Assembly (NCBI GenBank): GCA_964351745.1
Contig: CAYGPI010000098.1
Span: forward strand, 1 to 8,891
Length of the DNA stretch: 8,891 nt
Direction: 5' to 3'
Source: CAYNJF01 sp964351745
GTDB taxonomy: Bacteria; Pseudomonadota; Gammaproteobacteria; Berkiellales; Berkiellaceae
Part shown: positions 1-6,355 of the stretch, piece after piece
Layout of the letters: each line of letters opens with the position of its first letter
Numbering within the stretch: position 1 is the first letter of the stretch
Made by a program: the position numbers and the translations under genes
The notes under the pieces: model-generated
What the model was told of the DNA's origin: nothing
What the model saw: only the letters and a program-made list of their open reading frames with translations
Databases searched by the model: none

Positions 1-17
1 TCTAAGCAAGCTGTCAT
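1..17 (-). CDS. 5' end of an unidentified minus-strand gene (partial)
   Basis: Reading the minus strand, an AGGAG ribosome binding site (complement of 25-29) is followed by two adjacent ATG codons (complement of 18-20 and 15-17). The second has the better spacing, 7 bases. Only M-T-A-C-L and part of a codon lie inside the window, so the product cannot be identified. It lies downstream of pilT on the same strand, about 77 bases from the pilT stop, and no strong terminator separates them, so co-transcription is possible. In Pseudomonas pilU follows pilT, but the few residues seen do not resemble the usual PilU start. The call rests on the ribosome binding site and start alone. Confidence 0.4.
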
Positions 18-96
18 CATCTTTCTCCTTTTAAATAAAGAGGTATCCTAACGACAAACTTGCCTAAATGGAAGAATAATTAGAATTGGTTAAGCT

Positions 97-1134
97 TTAC
101 TTAAACAAATCTTTATTGGCGGCTTTTTCTTGAGCATGTGATTTTTGAACCACACCACTATCTATCAAACGCTGCAAAGCCTGATCGAGTGTTTGCATGC
201 CAATCCCTTGATTAGTTTGAATCGTAGAAAACATTTGTGCCACTTTATTCTCACGAATAAGGTTTCTAATCGCAGGTGTACAAATCATAATTTCATGCGC
301 AGCAACTCGACCCCCACCTTTCTTCTTAAGCAAAGTCTGAGAAATAACAGCTTGCAATGATTCAGACACCATAGAGCGCACTAACTCTTTTTCTGCAGCA
401 GGAAAAACATCAACAACCCTATCTACTGATTTTGCCGCCGACGTGGTATGCAAAGTCCCAAAAACTAAGTGGCCAGTTTCTGCTGCTGTTAAGGCCAATC
501 GAATCGTTTCTAAATCTCGCATCTCCCCGACCAAGATTACATCTGGATCCTCACGAAGCGCTGAACGAAGAGCATGGCTAAATCCAAGTGTATCAGTATG
601 AACTTCTCTTTGATTGATAAGGCTCTTTTTACTAATGTGAACAAATTCAATCGGATCTTCAATCGTTAATATATGCTCACTTTTATTAGCGTTAATATAA
701 TCAATCATAGCTGCAAGTGTTGTTGACTTACCAGAACCTGTTGGCCCTGTGACCAAAACAAGTCCTCTTGGTTTACTTGATATTTTCTCAAAAATTGGTG
801 GCAACTGAAGCTCAGCAAGGGAAAAAACTTTAGATGGAATGGTTCTAAAAACAGCGCCACAACCACGATGCTGATTAAAGGCATTCACCCTAAACCTAGC
901 AAGATTTGGAACTTCAAATGAGAAGTCAGTTTCTAAGTGCTCTTCATACTCTTTTCTCTGTTTGTCATTCATAATGTCATAAATTAAAGTCTGAACAGCT
1001 TTATGCTCTAAATCAGGCAAATTAATTCGTCGAATCTCTCCATCAACTCGAATCAATGGAGGCATCCCCGAAGACAAATGTAAATCGGATGCATTATTTT
1101 GAACCCCAAAAGTAAGCAATTCTGTAATATCCAT
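97..1134 (-). CDS. pilT: PilT, type IV pilus retraction ATPase
   Basis: PilT is the hexameric cytoplasmic ATPase that depolymerises type IV pili, powering twitching motility and DNA uptake. The 345-residue product has the usual family length. It has the N-terminal PAS-like region (about 1-110) and then the secretion ATPase core: Walker A GPTGSGKST at 130-138, the Asp box LTIEDPIEFVH at 156-166, the degenerate Walker B DPDVILVGEMRD at 196-207, and the His box ending GTLHT at 226-230. The AIRNLIRE motif at 288-295 is characteristic of PilT and supports PilT rather than the assembly ATPase PilB; PilU is a less likely alternative. It is transcribed divergently from yggS across a 68-base gap. The ribosome binding site is weak (GGGA about 11 bases before the ATG). 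No defect is seen, so retraction activity is expected if the rest of the pilus machinery is encoded elsewhere. Confidence 0.96.
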   Translation of the reverse strand: MDITELLTFGVQNNASDLHLSSGMPPLIRVDGEIRRINLPDLEHKAVQTLIYDIMNDKQRKEYEEHLETDFSFEVPNLARFRVNAFNQHRGCGAVFRTIPSKVFSLAELQLPPIFEKISSKPRGLVLVTGPTGSGKSTTLAAMIDYINANKSEHILTIEDPIEFVHISKKSLINQREVHTDTLGFSHALRSALREDPDVILVGEMRDLETIRLALTAAETGHLVFGTLHTTSAAKSVDRVVDVFPAAEKELVRSMVSESLQAVISQTLLKKKGGGRVAAHEIMICTPAIRNLIRENKVAQMFSTIQTNQGIGMQTLDQALQRLIDSGVVQKSHAQEKAANKDLFK

Positions 1135-1202
1135 GTTCTAATTCCCAGAGTAATGACAAATATGATATGATTCCATTCCTTATATTAAAGATCAGAAATC
1201 AG
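1135..1202. promoter_or_regulatory. divergent pilT / yggS promoter region
   Basis: This 68-base gap must hold the start signals of both divergent genes. On the plus strand TATGAT at 1161-1166 is a good -10 match for yggS and would give a leader of about 30 bases to the ATG at 1203; no good -35 is seen. On the minus strand TATAAG (complement of 1179-1184) is a possible -10 for pilT, also with a poor -35. The assignment is by eye in AT-rich DNA and is tentative. Confidence 0.3.
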
Positions 1203-1892
1203 ATGAATGCCATGAATCAATGTTACTTAGATCTCCTAACCAGCATAAGAGACATTGAAATCATAGCTGATCGCCCCCCCAACCAAGTCAGACTCCTTGC
1301 CGTCAGTAAAGGCCAACCTCTTGAGAAAATCATCTCATTACATGGCGCGGGGCAGCAAGATTTTGGCGAAAGCTATCTTGCGGAAGCTTTACCTAAAATA
1401 TCAGCGCTCAGCAAAAGCGAAATCGTTTGGCATTTTATTGGCAAGTTGCAGAGCAAAAAATGTGCCACCATTGCCAATCATTTTGATTGGGTTCACAGTA
1501 TTTGCCGTATCAAAGAGGCTAAGCTGCTCCATGAGCACCGCTCTCAAGAAAAACCTGCCCTCAATATTTGCATCCAAATCAATATTGATAATAACTCACA
1601 TAAAAATGGGATCTTAGCGCAAGAATTAAATGATTTTGCCCAAGAAATCTGCCAATTTAAGCGCTTAAAGCTAAGAGGTTTAATGGCTTTGCCTGATCGG
1701 CAAGATGATCTAGACGCTCAACGAAAACCTTTTAAAGTCATGAAGCACTTACTGGGCACTCTTAATGAGCAATCTTACGCCTTAGACACGCTCTCATTGG
1801 GCATGAGCCATGATTATAAGGCTGCCATCATGGAAGGCTCTACCATCGTTAGAATTGGCCAAGCATTATTTGGCCCTCGAGATCAAAAATAA
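1203..1892 (+). CDS. yggS: YggS/PLPBP family pyridoxal 5'-phosphate homeostasis protein
   Basis: YggS proteins bind PLP on a conserved lysine in a TIM-barrel fold like the N-terminal domain of alanine racemase. They have no known catalytic activity and buffer free PLP and amino-acid pools. The chosen start gives 229 residues and places the PLP lysine of LLAVSKGQP at residue 36, the same number as in E. coli YggS. The ORF is open from an ATG at 1167, which would add 12 residues of atypical hydrophobic sequence and sit too close to the likely -10. Other family marks are FGESY (54-58), the WHFIGKLQSKK block (about 91-101), GLMALP, and the phosphate-binding C-terminal stretch LSLGMSHDY...EGSTIVRIG ending in FGPR. 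The proC start lies 12 bases downstream; yggS-proC is a common pair, so the two are probably co-transcribed. Confidence 0.95.
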   Translation: MNAMNQCYLDLLTSIRDIEIIADRPPNQVRLLAVSKGQPLEKIISLHGAGQQDFGESYLAEALPKISALSKSEIVWHFIGKLQSKKCATIANHFDWVHSICRIKEAKLLHEHRSQEKPALNICIQINIDNNSHKNGILAQELNDFAQEICQFKRLKLRGLMALPDRQDDLDAQRKPFKVMKHLLGTLNEQSYALDTLSLGMSHDYKAAIMEGSTIVRIGQALFGPRDQK

Positions 1893-1904
1893 TAGGCAAT
1901 AAGA

Positions 1905-2735
1905 ATGAAAACACAATCCCTAAAAATTGGATTTATTGGCGCCGGTAATATGGGTCGCAGTATCATCCAAGGACTAGCTCAAGGCAAAAGCACTCACACA
2001 GTCCTTGTGCATGACAAACATCCAAGTAATTTAAATGATCTCCTTGAAAACCAAGTTATCTCCTTGGTTGAGAATAATCTAGAGTTATGCCTTCAAGCAG
2101 ATATTGTTGTTATTGCTGTAAAGCCACAAGCTATCCAACAAACCTTGCTTGAATGTCATGGTTTTAATCAAGAAAACCCTCCCGTTTTTATCTCTGTTGC
2201 AGCAGGCGTTACAACCTCACAGATCAGAAAATATCTGCAACTCAAAGAAACAGCCCCCGTGGTTAGGGTCATGCCGAACACCCCGTCCACGATTCAACTT
2301 GGGATGAGTGGCCTCTTTGGCGAAAATTTAACCCATGAACACAAAGCAATTATTGAAGAGATAGCTGGCGCCATTGGCGCATGGGTGTGGATCGAAGAAG
2401 AAAAACAAATGGATTTAGTAACAGCTTTAAGTGGATCTGGGCCTGCCTATTTCTTCTACTTTTGTGAACAGCTCATTTCGGCAGCACAAAAACTTGGTCT
2501 CTCCAAAGACATTGCAACTCAGCTAACGCTTAACACATGTATCGGGGCCAGCAGCTTAGCCAAACAAGCCTCTGTTGATCTCCAAACTCTCAGAGAGCAA
2601 GTGACCTCTCCTGGGGGGACGACGCAAGCTGGGTTATCAGTCTTACAGTCTGTTGACTTAGATCAAACAATGCTCAATGTTTTAAAAGCTGCGGCTACTC
2701 GTGGTAAAGAGCTATCTGAACAGCTTAATATGTGA
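1905..2735 (+). CDS. proC: ProC, pyrroline-5-carboxylate reductase
   Basis: ProC reduces 1-pyrroline-5-carboxylate to L-proline with NAD(P)H, the final step of proline synthesis in the cytoplasm. The 276-residue protein is of normal length. The N-terminal Rossmann fold shows the dinucleotide loop GAGNMG at 12-17, with AVKPQ at 71-75 and VRVMPNTP at 120-127. The C-terminal helical dimerisation and active-site domain carries ALSGSGPAYFFYF (174-186) and the family signature VTSPGGTTQAGL (233-244). All the motifs expected for catalysis are intact. It follows yggS by 12 bases. The 279-base gap after it breaks the usual proC-yggT adjacency. A hairpin at 2782-2812 could end its transcript, but it has no T tract after the stem. 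Confidence 0.96.
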   Translation: MKTQSLKIGFIGAGNMGRSIIQGLAQGKSTHTVLVHDKHPSNLNDLLENQVISLVENNLELCLQADIVVIAVKPQAIQQTLLECHGFNQENPPVFISVAAGVTTSQIRKYLQLKETAPVVRVMPNTPSTIQLGMSGLFGENLTHEHKAIIEEIAGAIGAWVWIEEEKQMDLVTALSGSGPAYFFYFCEQLISAAQKLGLSKDIATQLTLNTCIGASSLAKQASVDLQTLREQVTSPGGTTQAGLSVLQSVDLDQTMLNVLKAAATRGKELSEQLNM

Positions 2736-2743
2736 TAGATCCT

Positions 2744-2773
2744 TTAGAATTTATTTAAAAGCTATGTTATAAC
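2744..2773 (+). promoter_or_regulatory. possible extended -10 promoter upstream of the adenylate kinase
   Basis: TG at 2765-2766, one base, then TATAAC at 2768-2773 fits an extended -10 element (five of six -10 positions match). TTAGAA at 2744-2749 could serve as a weak -35 with an 18-base spacer. Transcription would start near 2780, at the foot of the inverted repeat at 2782-2812, giving a leader of about 235 bases before the adenylate kinase start. The evidence is sequence match only, in AT-rich DNA. Confidence 0.35.
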
Positions 2774-2781
2774 TTACTCTT

Positions 2782-2812
2782 AGTAAAAAGGATTAATATT
2801 CACCTTTTTACT
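2782..2812. repeat. 10-bp perfect inverted repeat (hairpin) after proC
   Basis: AGTAAAAAGG at 2782-2791 is exactly complementary to CCTTTTTACT at 2803-2812, with an 11-base AT-rich loop. The stem is AT-rich, and no T run follows on the plus strand, so it is not a textbook intrinsic terminator. It may be a weak terminator for proC or a stem at the 5' end of the adenylate kinase transcript. Confidence 0.6.
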
Positions 2813-2826
2813 TACAAGATCAGAAA

Positions 2827-2940
2827 ATGGATTCTCTTAAAATTATGCTCATAGCGAACAATTTTAGGTTAAACACCAAGCTCACTGCACCTAGAAAGCA
2901 TACTGAATATTCTAGGCTCAACAAGAGTAAGGCTCAATAA
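2827..2940 (+). CDS. doubtful 37-residue basic small ORF in the leader
   Basis: An ATG at 2827 opens a 37-codon frame ending in TAA at 2938-2940. The product is basic (three Arg and five Lys against one Asp and one Glu), has no membrane segment and resembles nothing I recognise. The bases before the ATG (AAGATCAGAAA) contain only a weak ribosome binding site. It could be a leader peptide for the adenylate kinase gene 74 bases downstream, but a frame this short can occur by chance. Confidence 0.15.
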   Translation: MDSLKIMLIANNFRLNTKLTAPRKHTEYSRLNKSKAQ

Positions 2941-3014
2941 ACCTTATGATCAACCGTCATGACTATAGGCTTGTATTCTTAAACTTTAGGACATAACAAT
3001 AGCAAGAGGAAAGC

Positions 3015-3773
3015 ATGATCAAAAACATCGCTAAATTAACGATAACCTTACTCCTTTGCCAAGCCACACCAAGCTTTGCTAACAACCCACACACTTCTCC
3101 AACGGTCACTCACGAAGCCCACAACCTTATTTTAATTGGTCCTCCAGCATCCGGCAAAGGTACCCAAGCAGCAACCCTAAGCCAACGACTCCATATTCCC
3201 ACGATTTCTACAGGAGATCTCCTTCGAGCCCAAGCCCAATTAGAGACTCCTGAAGCCCTTGCTTTAAAAGAAACGATGGCTAGTGGTCAACTAGTATCAG
3301 ATGAGATCGTTTTAAATCTGCTTAAAGCGCGCCTAGCTAACCCAGATGCTCAGCAAGGCTTCATCCTTGATGGGTTTCCTCGTACAGTAGAGCAAGCTCA
3401 AAGTTTAGACTCGATGGGCATCAACATTCATCATGTTATTGTTCTTGAAGTCCCTGATCAAGAAATCATTAAAAGGATCTCTGGGCGCCGCATCCATCCT
3501 GCTTCCGGCAGAAACTATCATACAGAAACAAATCCACCTAAAGTTGAAGGCAAAGATGATATAACAGGTGAGCCCTTAACCCAACGTGATGACGACACAG
3601 TGGAAGCTGTCACTAAACGTCTTGCAAGCTTTCGAGCCCAAACAGTGCCAGTGATTGACTTCTACAAACGTAAAGCCTCTCAAGAACAAGAGCACTTACA
3701 CGTCATTGTTATTGATAGCACTCAGCCGATTAAGAAAGTTCAAAAGGCTATCTTTTTAGCGCTTGAACAATAA
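3015..3773 (+). CDS. adk: adenylate kinase with N-terminal signal peptide (predicted exported)
   Basis: The core is a full-length, LID-containing adenylate kinase, which converts ATP + AMP to 2 ADP. It shows a P-loop GPPASGKGT at 42-50, the AMP-site motif STGDLLR at 65-71, GFILDGFPRT at 115-124, and LID arginines in GRR (157-159), R191 and KRL (201-203), matching E. coli Arg123, Arg156 and Arg167. The LID lacks zinc cysteines. Unusually, the first 22 residues look like a Sec signal peptide: Lys3 and Lys7, a hydrophobic stretch (about 8-15), and PSFA before a predicted cut at 22/23, then a polar linker to about residue 37. The start is firm: AGAGGAAA at 3005-3012 is a strong ribosome binding site, an in-frame TAG lies at 3000-3002, and no ATG, GTG or TTG codon occurs between codon 1 and the P-loop. 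Cys15 lacks a proper lipobox, so a lipoprotein is unlikely. Its own leader and terminators suggest a single-gene unit. The enzyme family is certain; export is inferred. Confidence 0.92.
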   Translation: MIKNIAKLTITLLLCQATPSFANNPHTSPTVTHEAHNLILIGPPASGKGTQAATLSQRLHIPTISTGDLLRAQAQLETPEALALKETMASGQLVSDEIVLNLLKARLANPDAQQGFILDGFPRTVEQAQSLDSMGINIHHVIVLEVPDQEIIKRISGRRIHPASGRNYHTETNPPKVEGKDDITGEPLTQRDDDTVEAVTKRLASFRAQTVPVIDFYKRKASQEQEHLHVIVIDSTQPIKKVQKAIFLALEQ

Positions 3774-3781
3774 ATCTATCA

Positions 3782-3806
3782 ACCTGCCTTGATCATTGAG
3801 GCAGGT
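3782..3806. terminator. hairpin just after adk (possible terminator)
   Basis: ACCTGCCT at 3782-3789 pairs perfectly with AGGCAGGT at 3799-3806 around a 9-base loop, only 8 bases after the adk stop. The stem is GC-rich, but no T run follows, so it may act with the next hairpin or stabilise the mRNA 3' end. Confidence 0.55.
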
Positions 3807-3812
3807 CACCAT

Positions 3813-3850
3813 ACGCAAAACTTGGTTAACTTGCTTTGTTTTGCGTTTTT
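3813..3850 (+). terminator. rho-independent terminator of adk
   Basis: ACGCAAAAC at 3813-3821 is complementary to GTTTTGCGT at 3838-3846, with a 16-base loop. The stem runs directly into five T residues at 3846-3850. Stem plus T tract on the plus strand is the classic intrinsic terminator layout and fits the end of the adk transcript before yggT. Confidence 0.65.
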
Positions 3851-3919
3851 GGATTCTTCCCTTGCTCGAAACACTATGCCAGGGCACAATATCCACAACT
3901 AATCACAAGAGGCAAACTG

Positions 3920-4498
3920 ATGGATCCTTTAATCAAAGCTGGCTTATTTTTAATAGAAGCCTTATTTGACATCTATACGATTGCTTTATTGCTAAGATTT
4001 ATTTTTCAAGTCGTTCGTGCCGATTTCTTCAATCCCGTTTCACAAATGGTTGTTAAAATAACCAATCCACCTCTACTGCCATTGCGCCGCTTTATTCCTG
4101 GTTATAGAGGCATGGATGTTGCCTGCTTAATGGTTATTGTTTTGACTTGCATCCTAAAATTGCTAATATCTTTTACCGTCCAGGCTAAAACACTGCCCTT
4201 TGCTCCCGGCCTTTTTGTTTGGTCTATCGGTGACATTTTTAAATCTACGATTAATCTATTCTTTTTTGCCATTATAGCGCAAGCCATATTAAGCTGGGTC
4301 AATCCTTATGGTAACCATCCAATGCAGGGTATCTTAACCAAAATAACAAGCCCAGTGATGCGTCCCTTTAAACGCGTGATACCGCCTATTAGCGGCTTTG
4401 ACATTACCCCAATCTTTGCAATCTTAACTCTGCAAATCATAGGCTTTCTTAATCAGGCCTACATCATTACTCAGGGACAAATACTGGCTGCCTCTTAA
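3920..4498 (+). CDS. yggT: YggT family integral membrane protein
   Basis: YggT proteins are small inner-membrane proteins; family members have been linked to osmotic tolerance and to cell-division or thylakoid organisation, but no reaction is assigned. The 192-residue product shows the typical duplicated YGGT unit: a hydrophobic helix, then a P-x-LRRFIP...G-x-D stretch and another helix. The first copy is PPLLPLRRFIPGYRGMD (50-66) and the second is SPVMRPFKRVIPPISGFD (144-161), each followed by a hydrophobic segment. Four membrane helices are expected, near 8-32, 66-87, 107-126 and 163-183. The frame is open from 3836, but that start would overlap the upstream terminator. The ATG at 3920 has AAGAGG seven bases upstream and gives the family N-terminus. 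Its stop overlaps the yggU start (TAATG). It normally follows proC directly; here adk intervenes. Confidence 0.92.
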   Translation: MDPLIKAGLFLIEALFDIYTIALLLRFIFQVVRADFFNPVSQMVVKITNPPLLPLRRFIPGYRGMDVACLMVIVLTCILKLLISFTVQAKTLPFAPGLFVWSIGDIFKSTINLFFFAIIAQAILSWVNPYGNHPMQGILTKITSPVMRPFKRVIPPISGFDITPIFAILTLQIIGFLNQAYIITQGQILAAS

Positions 4499-4779
4499 TG
4501 TTTTATAAAAAAGTAGATGATAAAATTCTTCTTAACGTTTATCTCATCCCAAACGCACGTCAAGATGAGATCGTTGGTCCCTATGAAAATTTTATCAAGA
4601 TTAAAATCAAAGCACCCGCAACTGAGAACAAAGCGAACTGTTATCTGATAAAGTGGTTAACCCAGTGTTTTCATGTGCCCAAAAACGCTATCCATATCAC
4701 GAAAGGCCCTTTATCCTCCTATAAGCAACTTGAAATCAAAAACCCTAAAACCATACCAATATGGCTTCATGATGAATAA
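4498..4779 (+). CDS. yggU: DUF167 / YggU family protein
   Basis: This is a 93-residue member of the small, widespread YggU (DUF167) family, whose biochemical role is not established. Family features are the N-terminal strand NVYLIPNARQDEIVG (13-27), the conserved IKAPATENKANCYLIKWL block (38-53 or so), and ITKGPLSSYKQLEI (67-80), matching the family's G-x-x-S-x-x-K ending. Length is typical. The ATG shares one base with the yggT stop, which implies translational coupling, and yggT-yggU is a conserved pair. The 3' end overlaps the next gene. Confidence 0.9.
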   Translation: MFYKKVDDKILLNVYLIPNARQDEIVGPYENFIKIKIKAPATENKANCYLIKWLTQCFHVPKNAIHITKGPLSSYKQLEIKNPKTIPIWLHDE

Positions 4780-5629
4780 AACACCGAAAGAAATTAAAAT
4801 CCCACTCTACGATAATTATCATTTAAGTGCCAAACACTGGCCATGCCCTGGTGGCATCCGCGTCCTTGGACTGCACGGCTGGCTAGATAATGCAGCCACT
4901 TATGACACTATCGCACCACTTTTAGAAGGCATCGATCTCGTTGCACTTGATTTCGGGGGCCATGGACACTCAAGTCACAAAGAGCCCGCTAGTTTTTTTC
5001 ACATTCTCGATCTGGTCATTGAAAGCTTCAAAGTTGCTTCTACACTGGGCTGGGATACTTTTTCTGTTATCGGGCACTCCCTAGGTGCAGCCATCGCTAG
5101 CTATATGGGCGGCACCCAACCTGATAAAATTTCTCAGATGATTCTTCTAGATGGGCTTGGAGCTTTTACAACCCCTGCATCCTTAGCTCCAAAACAATTG
5201 CAACATATGATTGAAACACAAGCCATGAAGAAAACATCTAAACCGCCCATGTATGCATCTCTTGAAGAAGCCATGTCTATCAGGCAAAAAGCGACCCCCA
5301 TGAATGCAGCAAGTGCTAAAGCTTTAGTCTCAAGAGGCATAAAAAAGCATCAAGATAAAGTAACCTGGCGAACAGATCCAAGATTATTACAACCTAGCGC
5401 CATTCACTTAACCGAAGAGCAAACTTTGGCATTTTTAGAGAGAATCACAGCGAAGACGCTTGTTATTCGCGCTGAGCCTGGGTTTCCATTTAACCCAGAA
5501 TTAATGAAAAATCGTCTTTCATGCTTAAAAAAATTAGAATATGTAACCGTTAAAGGCCATCACCATGCTCATCTTGATCAACCCGAGATTTTTGCCCCTT
5601 TAATTCAAAACTTCCTTCTTAACAGTTAA
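4772..5629 (+). CDS. alpha/beta hydrolase, SERHL-like
   Basis: This is a 285-residue alpha/beta-hydrolase fold enzyme. HGWLDN (35-40) is the oxyanion-hole loop. The nucleophile elbow is GHSLG (101-105, Ser103), and GHHHAHLDQPE (262-272) holds the catalytic histidine. The acid is uncertain; Asp127 in LLDGLG or Glu235 are candidates. HGWLDNA, the VALDFGGHGHSSH block and LGW before the elbow resemble the serine hydrolase-like (SERHL) group, whose natural substrates are not known; ester hydrolysis is the general expectation. Two adjacent ATGs (4769, 4772) overlap the yggU end by 11 or 8 bases; longer in-frame starts reach back to 4673 inside yggU but lack family support. In Pseudomonas the equivalent slot holds metX, also an alpha/beta hydrolase, but this sequence is shorter and not MetX-like. 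Substrate cannot be predicted. Confidence 0.85.
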   Translation: MNKTPKEIKIPLYDNYHLSAKHWPCPGGIRVLGLHGWLDNAATYDTIAPLLEGIDLVALDFGGHGHSSHKEPASFFHILDLVIESFKVASTLGWDTFSVIGHSLGAAIASYMGGTQPDKISQMILLDGLGAFTTPASLAPKQLQHMIETQAMKKTSKPPMYASLEEAMSIRQKATPMNAASAKALVSRGIKKHQDKVTWRTDPRLLQPSAIHLTEEQTLAFLERITAKTLVIRAEPGFPFNPELMKNRLSCLKKLEYVTVKGHHHAHLDQPEIFAPLIQNFLLNS

Positions 5630-5694
5630 CCTCCAGACATAGAATTCACCCGAGCGATAAGCTACAATCCGCGTAATATCATGTTAATCTACTT

Positions 5695-5700
5695 TATGAT
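5695..5700 (+). promoter_or_regulatory. possible -10 element for rdgB
   Basis: The 101-base gap before rdgB has no hairpin-plus-T-tract terminator. TATGAT at 5695-5700 is a good -10 match about 31 bases before the rdgB start, but no convincing -35 lies 16-18 bases upstream. rdgB may have its own start or be read through from the hydrolase gene. Confidence 0.25.
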
Positions 5701-5730
5701 TATTACAACTGACTAATTGGAGCTCTAGAG

Positions 5731-6345
5731 ATGAAAATTGTTCTCGCATCAGACAATCAGGGTAAACTCAAAGAGTTACAAGATGTCCTTAGTGACCAAG
5801 AATTTGAATTTATCCCACAGGGCACCTTTGGCGTTGCTAATCCAGAAGAAACCGGTCTCAGCTTTATTGAGAATGCTATTTTAAAAGCTCGTCATGCTTC
5901 CAAATCAACCGACCTGCCTGCTTTAGCCGATGACTCTGGGCTATGCGTGAAAGCGCTTGGTGGCGCCCCTGGCATATTTTCTGCTCGCTACGCTGGTGAA
6001 GCTTGCGACACGCAGGAAAATATCTCTAAGCTATTACAAGCAATTCAATCCATTAAGGGAGAAGATAGAGCTGCCTTTTATTATTGCGCCATTGCCTTTG
6101 TACGTCATGCATCAGATCCCACCCCTCTTGTCGCAACAGGGCAATGGTTTGGGCGTATTTTAGAAGGGCCCGAAGGTGAACAAGGATTTGGATACGATCC
6201 CATCTTCTTTATCCCTCATTTAAATAGTACAGCTGCGCAATTATCTCGCGACAATAAAAATGATATCAGCCATCGAGCCAAAGCGCTTAAAGAGATGTGT
6301 GAGAAATTAAAAGTACAGTATGTCAATAACAGCCGAGTCCTTTAA
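5731..6345 (+). CDS. rdgB: RdgB/HAM1 family dITP/XTP pyrophosphatase
   Basis: RdgB hydrolyses non-canonical purine nucleoside triphosphates (dITP, ITP, XTP) to the monophosphate and pyrophosphate, keeping deaminated purines out of DNA and RNA. The 204-residue product is near the usual length of about 200. Motifs in order: the N-terminal nucleotide loop SDNQGKLKEL (7-16, family T/S-x-N-x-GK), ADDSGL (66-71, with Asp68 as the likely catalytic base matching E. coli Asp69), GAPGIFSARYAG (78-89), the GFGYDPIF loop (152-159) and SHRAKAL (180-186). The start is supported by GGAG at 5719-5722, eight bases before the ATG. hemW follows at once, the usual rdgB-hemW pairing in gammaproteobacteria. No missing residues are noticed. 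Confidence 0.96.
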   Translation: MKIVLASDNQGKLKELQDVLSDQEFEFIPQGTFGVANPEETGLSFIENAILKARHASKSTDLPALADDSGLCVKALGGAPGIFSARYAGEACDTQENISKLLQAIQSIKGEDRAAFYYCAIAFVRHASDPTPLVATGQWFGRILEGPEGEQGFGYDPIFFIPHLNSTAAQLSRDNKNDISHRAKALKEMCEKLKVQYVNNSRVL

Positions 6346-6355
6346 ACTGCGAGCC

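Larger units (their letters stand above)
2736..3014 (+). other. long intergenic region / putative structured leader before the adenylate kinase
   Basis: This gap between proC and the adenylate kinase contains the possible promoter and the 10-bp hairpin listed separately. It also has a 7-bp perfect inverted repeat, CCTAGAA (2890-2896) with TTCTAGG (2910-2916), a direct repeat AGGCTCAA at 2914-2921 and 2930-2937, and a 5-bp stem TAAGG (2928-2932) with CCTTA (2942-2946). A 38-codon ORF, including its stop, runs from 2827 to 2940 but has no good ribosome binding site. I recognise no known riboswitch or RNA family here. The region may be a leader RNA or simply degraded intergenic DNA. Confidence 0.4.

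Noticed and set aside
1167..1202. Longer yggS start at 1167.
   Set aside because: It would follow the likely -10 element directly and adds atypical residues, whereas 1203 puts the PLP lysine at residue 36 as in E. coli.
1188..2828. AAGATCAGAAA occurring at 1188-1198 and 2816-2826, with AGATCAGAAAAT also at 2221-2232 in proC, as a possible shared regulatory site.
   Set aside because: One copy is within the proC coding sequence, the copies have no constant position relative to genes, and short AT-rich matches arise by chance.
3057..3059. Cys15 of the adenylate kinase as a lipoprotein cleavage site.
   Set aside because: The preceding residues are LLL, and a lipobox needs Gly, Ala or Ser just before the cysteine; the PSFA signal peptidase I site fits better.
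3836..3919. Upstream in-frame extension of yggT adding 28 residues from an ATG at 3836.
   Set aside because: It begins within the adk terminator hairpin, lacks a ribosome binding site and does not look like the family N-terminus; the ATG at 3920 has a good AAGAGG site.
4102..4302. Minus-strand ORFs within yggT, the hydrolase, hemW, the YcxB-like gene and the 122-residue gene.
   Set aside because: They are short frames opposite well-supported genes, show no recognisable domains and lack ribosome binding sites.
4673..4771. Longer hydrolase start at 4673, inside yggU.
   Set aside because: The added residues come from a second frame of a well-supported yggU gene and do not resemble hydrolase N-termini.
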